Shown: positions 14,644 to 19,943 of the stretch, in pieces | Layout: each line of letters begins with the position of its first letter | Position numbering within the stretch: the first letter of the stretch is position 1 | NCBI GenBank assembly: GCA_046597185.1 | Contig: JBKJLF010000784.1 | Location: 1-19,943 of the forward strand | Direction of reading: 5' to 3' | DNA: 19,943 bases | Source: CAMBDR01 sp046597185 | GTDB taxonomy: Bacteria; Pseudomonadota; Gammaproteobacteria; Burkholderiales; Burkholderiaceae_D | Program-made: the position numbers and the translations under genes | The notes under the pieces: model-generated | The model's database searches: none | Seen by the model: only the letters and a program-made list of their open reading frames with translations | What the model was told of the DNA's origin: nothing

Positions 14644-15141
14644 TCATTGGCGTCGATTCGGGGTTTGCCATAATGGCGGTGGTTCCGGCAAAATGCCTGC
14701 GCTCAGGGGCCGGGCGGGGGCAGGCTTGCCATTGATCGGGTTGAGCGAAATCGAATGGGTTTGCTGCTGCCAGCCTTGCAATTGCGTCAGATTTTCGCGA
14801 ATGTCCGCGCGTTGCGGCGCGAGGCGGGCGGCGCGCGTGAGTAAGTCGAGTGCGCTTTGATAATCCCCCGCCGCCGCTTTGGCAATGGCCATATTATTGA
14901 GCGCGACCGGATCAAATGGATTTTGCCGCACCAGTTCGGCATAGCTTTGAATCGCCCCCGCGCTATTACCTTCGGCCAGATAGGCGCGGCCGTATTGTTG
15001 CAAATCGACGGCATGGGCCAGAGTGCCGTTCAGCCCTAATAATAGGCTCCACAGCAAGCTCAATAACAGGCTCAATAACAGGCCCCACAGCAGACTCGAT
15101 TTCAGCTTATTGGGCGCTTGCGACAATCGTGGCGGTCTCAT
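14644..15141 (-). CDS. Small exported TPR protein of the cellulose operon
   Basis: 165 aa. Its ATG overlaps the bcsC stop (ATGA, 15141-15138), so translation is coupled. A long leucine-rich signal segment (about 15-37) ends at AHA (residue 44). Then come two to three TPR units (about 46-115: YGRAYLAEGNSAGAIQSYAE, NPFDPVALNNMAIAKAAAGD, APQRADIRENL), and a Pro-rich tail from about 130. TPRs bind proteins; a periplasmic TPR protein beside BcsC, whose own long N-terminus is TPR, could act as a scaffold or assembly factor. I know no standard bcs name for it; it is not the BcsD of acetic acid bacteria. The signal segment contains a small tandem DNA duplication. Confidence 0.78.
   Translation of the reverse strand: MRPPRLSQAPNKLKSSLLWGLLLSLLLSLLWSLLLGLNGTLAHAVDLQQYGRAYLAEGNSAGAIQSYAELVRQNPFDPVALNNMAIAKAAAGDYQSALDLLTRAARLAPQRADIRENLTQLQGWQQQTHSISLNPINGKPAPARPLSAGILPEPPPLWQTPNRRQ
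15058..15081. repeat. Tandem 12-bp duplication in a signal-peptide region
   Basis: GCTCAATAACAG occurs twice head to tail (15058-15069 and 15070-15081), flanked by near copies of AGGCTCCACAGCA and AGGCCCCACAGCA. On the coding strand the units encode SLLL-type repeats in the signal segment of the TPR protein, which explains its unusual length. Being in units of three, slippage here changes hydrophobic length without breaking the frame. Confidence 0.6.
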
Positions 15142-18100
15142 AATGGGTCTCCAAGGTAAAGCGCCTGCAATACGCGCGGCGGGAACAAAACAGGCGTGGG
15201 CAAGGGGGTAAATGCATAGCGTAAATACAGCAAGCCGGTTTGCTGGGTGTAGTTGCGGCTGTTGTCAAAGCTAAAGCGGCCACCCAAAGCAAACTGCGAG
15301 GCCAGCAAATATTCAAACGAGATGCGCAAATTGGCCCCCGTGCCAGAACTGTTATCGCCTTTGTAGCTGGCGCGGAAATAGTCCGGGCGCGTGGAGGTAG
15401 TGGGCAATGCGGCGATGCGCGCTTGCCATTGTGCTTGCAGCGCGGGGTCGTTGGGGAAGTAGGCGACGCTATCTTGCGTAATATGGCGCAAGCTCACATC
15501 GAGCCCGATTTGGTAAGACAGTTTGCCAAACCGCCCGGCCGCATCCAGTGGCAGGCCCAGGCTGACATAGCGTTGCGGGCTGAAGTAGCCGCCATGACCA
15601 AGGTTAAAGTGGCTCAGATTATCGTGGTAACCGAGTGCGTTAAGATTCAAGCCCACGGTAATTTGCTGGTTCAAGCGCTGGTACAGCCGCCAATAAGCGC
15701 CTGCGGACGCTTCCCATTCGGTATTGGCTTTGACTGCGCGCCCGGTTAAACTGGCGATGCCACCGCCAGCATACAAGCCCAGTTGCTCGCTGCCGTAATT
15801 GGCGTCCAGGCGAACCCCGGTTTTGACTACGCCGCCCCAGGTTTGTCCGGTCAAGGGGTCGCGTGCGCCGGCATACGAGAGCACGCTGTCGGTCACCGAA
15901 CGACGATTCAGGCTGGCCTTGAGGGTCAGATCATCCACCGTGTGTTTATAGCTGACACCGCCGACCAGATTGCTGACCTTAAACCCGAGCGGGCTGGTGC
16001 CCAGATCGATGCGTAAATTTTCATCGCCATACGCGACGGCCAGCGCCACGCCGCTGGCCTGAATAAATTCGCTGGGGTAGGGCGTGGCGAGAAATGACCC
16101 CAGAGCACCTGAACCAAAGCGGGTAATATTGGCGGGATCAGCCAAAATGATTTCACCTGCGCTGAGTAAAACCGGTGTCATGCGTAGCGTTAAATGGTGG
16201 TCATAATTGAGCGAAGTTTTGAATTCGAGCGGTATTTCGATTTCAGACAGACGATTCATACCCACTTCGCCCGAGCGATTGCGGTAAGCTGCGCCCAGGT
16301 CTAGCGTAGTGGCAAATTTGAGTTCGATATCTTGAATTTCTTCCGCCACCGTGCGTTCGCGATTGGCCGGGTTGAGGGTGGTGGCGAGTGCGGCAGCCGA
16401 TGCGTTGGCTGCAGTTGTTTTGGTTGGGTTTGGCGCATGCCGGGCCTTGCCGGAAATGGCTTGGCTCAGGCGGCTGAACAGGGACGGCGCTTCATTTTGC
16501 GGTACGGCACCGGGTGGCGCTTCCGGTAAGCGTTGGTCCAGTCGCAAAACCTGTGCCGCTGCCGATGCCGCTACGGGAGCGGGTTCGCGCGCCGTGCTGC
16601 GCCATTCTGGCGCTGCCGTGATATTGGCTGGCGGCGGGGCTATCGCGGCAGGCACGGCAATCGGGGGCAGCGGCGCGAGTGTAGCCGCTTGCCGGGTGCC
16701 GGTTGACCCGAGTGCCGCCAACGCTTGCTGCAAGGCATTGGCGTCGGGCACTTGCGCATGGTGACCTTTGCTGCGGCTGTGCTTGCTGCGTTTGCTACGC
16801 TTGCCATACTTATTACGCTGATCGCCGGGCGGCGCATCGTCTTGAATTTGCGCTGCGGCCGCTTGTGTGGCTTGTGCTGATCTTGCCTTGGTTGGCGGCT
16901 GGGTTTGTTGCGCCTGTATTTTGGCGAGTGCAGCCTGATAGCCCGCTTCAAATTGCGTATTGTTGTTGGCGGGTGCGGGCGCGTAGCTGGTGCGCGCCTG
17001 AGGCGTCTGGTTCACCTGGGTTAGCGGATCAACAAATTGGCGTGTACCGGGCAAGGGCAGAATGCTGTTATTGATTGCATTGGGCGCGGCAGGAATCCCA
17101 GGGCCAGTACTTGGCGCAGCCGCACCATTATTGCGTGCGCGCACCGCATTGGGTATCGGCAAAATCAAATTGCGCACGGTTGTGGTGGTCCCCACCGCGC
17201 CTGCTACGCCAGCCGCATGCAGATTGGCATCCACCAGCCGTAAGGCCAGATTACCCGGCACATTGCCAAAGGCGGCTTTTTCGTGTTCCAGCGCTTGCGC
17301 GTACTGAAAATATTCCAGTGCCTTGGGTATATTGCCGCGTAATTTCTCAACCCGCCCGGCTTGTGCCAACACGCGCGGGTGGTCGGGGGCCAGTTCCAGT
17401 GCTGCTCCGACATGTTCGGCTGCTTGATCGAGCTGCTTGGCTGCCATCGCCACGCCGGCGGCAAACAGGCGATGCTCCAAATCATTCGGTTCGCGCTCGA
17501 TCACACTCTCGGCCAATTGCAAGGCTGGCCCCGGTTCACCACCCGATTGATAGATGCGCGCCAAGGCCATGGTCAAGCGCGTATCGTTGGATTGTGCCAG
17601 CGCCGGGCTGACCGTATCGTAAGCATCGGCCAGTCGGCCGGCTTCCCGCAGGGTATCGGTTTGGCGCAGCGTGTAGGCGAGGATGATTTTATTTAAATCT
17701 TCAAACTGGCGTGCTGTTAATTGGGTTTGTTTGGCCAAATCGCGCAGTACGGTGGCCAGTTCCGCGTCTTGCCCTGTACTCAATAGCAAGCTGGCGTATT
17801 GAATGCGCGCCCCCACATCGCTATTGCCCTGGCGCGCATGAACGCTGCGCAAGATTTGCAGGGCGCGTGCCGCTTGCCCGGTTTCTGACCAGGCACCCGC
17901 AACCGTGCTGAGCAAACTCACCTCATCACCTGCGGCACTTTGCGCTTGATTCAGTAAATTCACGCTTTGCTGGCTTTGCCCTTGTTGCTGGTATTGGCGG
18001 GCGCGGATGGTTTGCACCTGTATCCAGAGCCGCCGCTGGTCTTGCGCCATGGCGGCAGTGCGCTTGGCGGGGGCGATGCGCTCCAGCGCCAATAAGGCTT

Positions 18101-19739
18101 CGGAGGGGCGCGCCTGTTCGGCAAACAGTAGCGCGCGCGCATGCCAGGCTTCGGGCAGGTCGGGGAAGGCATCGACCAAATTATCGATAATCGAATTGGC
18201 GGCCGCCACATCATTCAAGCGCTGATACAACCGGGCCAGCGCCAGCCGCACCCACGGGCTGGCGGGGTCGAGCAAGAGTGCGTCTTCCAGCCTTTGCATG
18301 GCGCTATCGTAAGCGCCGCTTTGCTCATCGGTTTGCGCCAATTTGAATAATGCCTGCGCTTTGGTTTGGTTCAAGCCAACCATTTTTAATTCCGGCGAAG
18401 CGGCTTGCGCGGCGATTAAGGCCAGCGCTTCTTGCTCGCGCCCGGTTTGCGTCAAAATCGAGACCAAACCCAAAAATGCGCCCGCTTGCGCTGGCTGTTG
18501 CCGCAGCACCTGGCGGTATAGTGGTTCGGCACGGACAAAATCGCGCTTTTCATTCAAAATATCGGCCAAAATTAACAGGCCGGCGCTGTGTTTGGGGTCG
18601 ATGCGCAAGGCTTGCTGTAACTTCGCTTCGATCTCGGCCTGACTGGTATTTTTGTCGCCTTGGCGCGCGGCACCGATTTCATGAATTAAAGTCCAATAAT
18701 GCGCGCTTTGTTGCGCCGACTTCCAGCGTTTGCCGCCATTGGCGACGATTTGATCAAGCAAAGCACTCGCTTCAATCCAAATCCCTTTGCGCATTAACAC
18801 GGTGGCCAAGCCGCCCTGGGCGTCCAGGTCGCCCGGTTTTTTGCTCAGAATATCGCGAAAGCGGGCTTCGGCTTTGTCCACTTCGCCAGTATCGAGCCAT
18901 TTAAAGCCGGAGCGTCGTTCCAGTTCCGCCAGATCGGGCGCAACGCTGGCAATGGCGGGCCGATCCAGCAGGCGCAAGCGCTCGCGCACCGCTTGATCAT
19001 TCGGAAAAAGGGATAAATATTGTTGGAATAGGGCGCGGTCGGCGCTTTTTGCCCCCAGCCAAACCAAGGCTTGCCGCCAGGCTTTTTGCGCTTCCGGGTC
19101 TTGTTGGCCCAAATGGGCTAACTGGCGTATGCCTTCCCGGCGCGTGCTTTCGCGATAAGTCAGGTGGCGCGCCAGGGCCATTAAATAGGTATTGTCACCG
19201 GGGTGGCTTTTGGCCAATTGCTCCATGCCACGGCGCGCTTCATCCCAGCCTTCACGGGTGCCGCCCAGGGTTTGATAATATTCCAGCCCAAACTGGCCAG
19301 TCGGTTGGGTTTCGCCCAAAATAGTGCGATAGGTTTTGACGGCTTCATCGGGTTTGCCGATTTGCGCTTGCTTGCGTGCGGCTTTTAGCTCTTCTGGCGC
19401 GGCGCTTTGCACCTTGAGCGCGGTTTCCAGTTCGGCCAGACCGGGCGGTGCGGGTTGGATGGTTTTTAAGCGTTGATACAGTTCGTCGGCTTCTTTATTG
19501 TGGCCAGCGCGTGCTTCCAGTGTACCCAGTTGCACCAGGGCCAAGGGGTGATCAGGGTTGACCCGTAATAATTTGCGCCAGGCATCGGCGGCCAGATCAT
19601 CGCGTTTTTTCTGTTGCCAATAGCGCGCCTGATCGATTAAGCGCTGTACCGTCGGATCATCCGCCGCCCATGCAATCGGGCAGAACGTGAGGGCCAGGGA
19701 TAAACCCAGGCAAGTTTTCAAGAGGAACTTTTTTTTCAT
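15138..19739 (-). CDS. bcsC: Cellulose synthase outer-membrane channel BcsC, extended form
   Basis: 1533 aa, well above the roughly 1150-1300 usual for BcsC. Signal peptide 1-25 (cleavage after AWA). Residues about 28-835 are a long array of TPR helices that spans the periplasm. Residues about 840-1130 are a low-complexity Ala/Pro/Gln-rich linker with a strongly basic patch (KYGKRSKRSKHSRSKGHH, about 975-992). From about 1133 (EEIQDIELKF) to the end is the BcsC C-terminal beta-barrel, with the diagnostic FNLGHGGYFSPQ block. BcsC is the outer-membrane exit channel for cellulose; the TPRs contact BcsB/BcsG-type partners and the glucan. The last barrel strand seems to end at LRYAF (F1510), followed by a 23-residue Pro/Leu tail. 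The gene begins 29 nt after the bcsZ stop; the ATG at 19739 lacks a strong ribosome site. Confidence 0.93.
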   Translation of the reverse strand: MKKKFLLKTCLGLSLALTFCPIAWAADDPTVQRLIDQARYWQQKKRDDLAADAWRKLLRVNPDHPLALVQLGTLEARAGHNKEADELYQRLKTIQPAPPGLAELETALKVQSAAPEELKAARKQAQIGKPDEAVKTYRTILGETQPTGQFGLEYYQTLGGTREGWDEARRGMEQLAKSHPGDNTYLMALARHLTYRESTRREGIRQLAHLGQQDPEAQKAWRQALVWLGAKSADRALFQQYLSLFPNDQAVRERLRLLDRPAIASVAPDLAELERRSGFKWLDTGEVDKAEARFRDILSKKPGDLDAQGGLATVLMRKGIWIEASALLDQIVANGGKRWKSAQQSAHYWTLIHEIGAARQGDKNTSQAEIEAKLQQALRIDPKHSAGLLILADILNEKRDFVRAEPLYRQVLRQQPAQAGAFLGLVSILTQTGREQEALALIAAQAASPELKMVGLNQTKAQALFKLAQTDEQSGAYDSAMQRLEDALLLDPASPWVRLALARLYQRLNDVAAANSIIDNLVDAFPDLPEAWHARALLFAEQARPSEALLALERIAPAKRTAAMAQDQRRLWIQVQTIRARQYQQQGQSQQSVNLLNQAQSAAGDEVSLLSTVAGAWSETGQAARALQILRSVHARQGNSDVGARIQYASLLLSTGQDAELATVLRDLAKQTQLTARQFEDLNKIILAYTLRQTDTLREAGRLADAYDTVSPALAQSNDTRLTMALARIYQSGGEPGPALQLAESVIEREPNDLEHRLFAAGVAMAAKQLDQAAEHVGAALELAPDHPRVLAQAGRVEKLRGNIPKALEYFQYAQALEHEKAAFGNVPGNLALRLVDANLHAAGVAGAVGTTTTVRNLILPIPNAVRARNNGAAAPSTGPGIPAAPNAINNSILPLPGTRQFVDPLTQVNQTPQARTSYAPAPANNNTQFEAGYQAALAKIQAQQTQPPTKARSAQATQAAAAQIQDDAPPGDQRNKYGKRSKRSKHSRSKGHHAQVPDANALQQALAALGSTGTRQAATLAPLPPIAVPAAIAPPPANITAAPEWRSTAREPAPVAASAAAQVLRLDQRLPEAPPGAVPQNEAPSLFSRLSQAISGKARHAPNPTKTTAANASAAALATTLNPANRERTVAEEIQDIELKFATTLDLGAAYRNRSGEVGMNRLSEIEIPLEFKTSLNYDHHLTLRMTPVLLSAGEIILADPANITRFGSGALGSFLATPYPSEFIQASGVALAVAYGDENLRIDLGTSPLGFKVSNLVGGVSYKHTVDDLTLKASLNRRSVTDSVLSYAGARDPLTGQTWGGVVKTGVRLDANYGSEQLGLYAGGGIASLTGRAVKANTEWEASAGAYWRLYQRLNQQITVGLNLNALGYHDNLSHFNLGHGGYFSPQRYVSLGLPLDAAGRFGKLSYQIGLDVSLRHITQDSVAYFPNDPALQAQWQARIAALPTTSTRPDYFRASYKGDNSSGTGANLRISFEYLLASQFALGGRFSFDNSRNYTQQTGLLYLRYAFTPLPTPVLFPPRVLQALYLGDPL

Positions 19740-19768
19740 GCTTTTTTCATGCTTTATTTATGTTCGTT

Positions 19769-19943
19769 TCATGTGTTGCAGTTTGCCTGTTTGGCCTGGT
19801 TTGGCGCTTGTTTTGGTATGGTCAAGCGCCCATCGCGCGCAAAATGAAAGCGTTGCTCTAAAAATCCTGAAGCGAACAAGGCCAAAGCCTGTTCATAATA
19901 AATAATGGGCACCCCGCCGCCACTGCTAATCCGCACTTTTTGC
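19769..19943 (-). CDS. bcsZ: BcsZ endoglucanase (GH8), C-terminal end (5' part outside window)
   Basis: The minus-strand frame enters at the right edge and runs 57 codons to TGA at 19771-19769. It contains GVPIIYYEQALALFASGFLE followed by QRFHFARDGRLTIPK, which matches the end of BcsZ (pattern YY..L.LF..G....RF.F...G.L.P) as I recall it from the enterobacterial enzyme. BcsZ is the periplasmic cellulase that trims the nascent chain and is normally encoded between bcsB and bcsC, which fits the bcsC start 29 nt further on. The catalytic residues lie outside the window. The tail after the match (QAPNQAKQANCNT) is divergent. Confidence 0.75.
   Translation of the reverse strand, partial: QKVRISSGGGVPIIYYEQALALFASGFLEQRFHFARDGRLTIPKQAPNQAKQANCNT

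Noticed and set aside
1..19943. CRISPR arrays, tRNA or rRNA genes
   Set aside because: No regularly spaced repeats and no recognisable tRNA or rRNA segments were seen on either strand.

Overview
The window looks like a chromosomal segment of a mid-GC beta-proteobacterium, possibly Oxalobacteraceae-like. This is inferred from the product families (a Bcs cellulose cluster, VgrG with DUF2169, a DUF885 peptidase, a thioredoxin-type protein with a long helical tail) and from overall composition. No RNA marker gene is present, so the taxonomy is tentative.

Left part (1-4980). The 3' end of a thioredoxin-family-like gene is followed by two RNA hairpins, the second a good intrinsic terminator. Next comes a secreted DUF885 metallopeptidase-like protein (+). 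Facing it on the minus strand is a two-gene operon with the architecture of a toxin-antitoxin module: a 67-aa protein, then a zeta-toxin-like kinase that carries an extra C-terminal segment resembling the KfrB domain. A perfect 9-bp palindrome lies between the two genes. An exported SRPBCC/START-like protein follows.

Middle part (5093-11717) is a type VI secretion accessory island in decay. On the plus strand are a small unknown protein, a DUF6795 copy broken by a TAA in place of a glutamine codon, an intact exported DUF6795 paralogue behind a strong promoter, and an intact class-3 lipase without a signal peptide. The last two form a plausible effector/immunity pair. Facing them on the minus strand are vgrG and a DUF2169 adaptor gene. 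vgrG has two internal deletions and an additional one-base frameshift. The DUF2169 gene has an amber codon where Gln is expected and one extra C in a C5 run. The delivery genes are therefore dead while lipase and immunity gene are intact. A small exported single-Cache protein closes this part.

Right part (11881-19943) is the 3' half of a cellulose synthesis operon on the minus strand: the tail of bcsZ (cut by the window edge), an unusually long bcsC (1533 aa), a small exported TPR protein overlapping bcsC by ATGA, a bcsQ/yhjQ-type ATPase, and a membrane Cache-PAS-GGDEF diguanylate cyclase with an intact GGEEF active site and RxxD inhibitory site. bcsA and bcsB are expected just beyond the right edge. 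The layout suggests that the cyclase makes c-di-GMP locally for BcsA, that BcsQ and the TPR protein organise the machine, and that BcsC exports the glucan.
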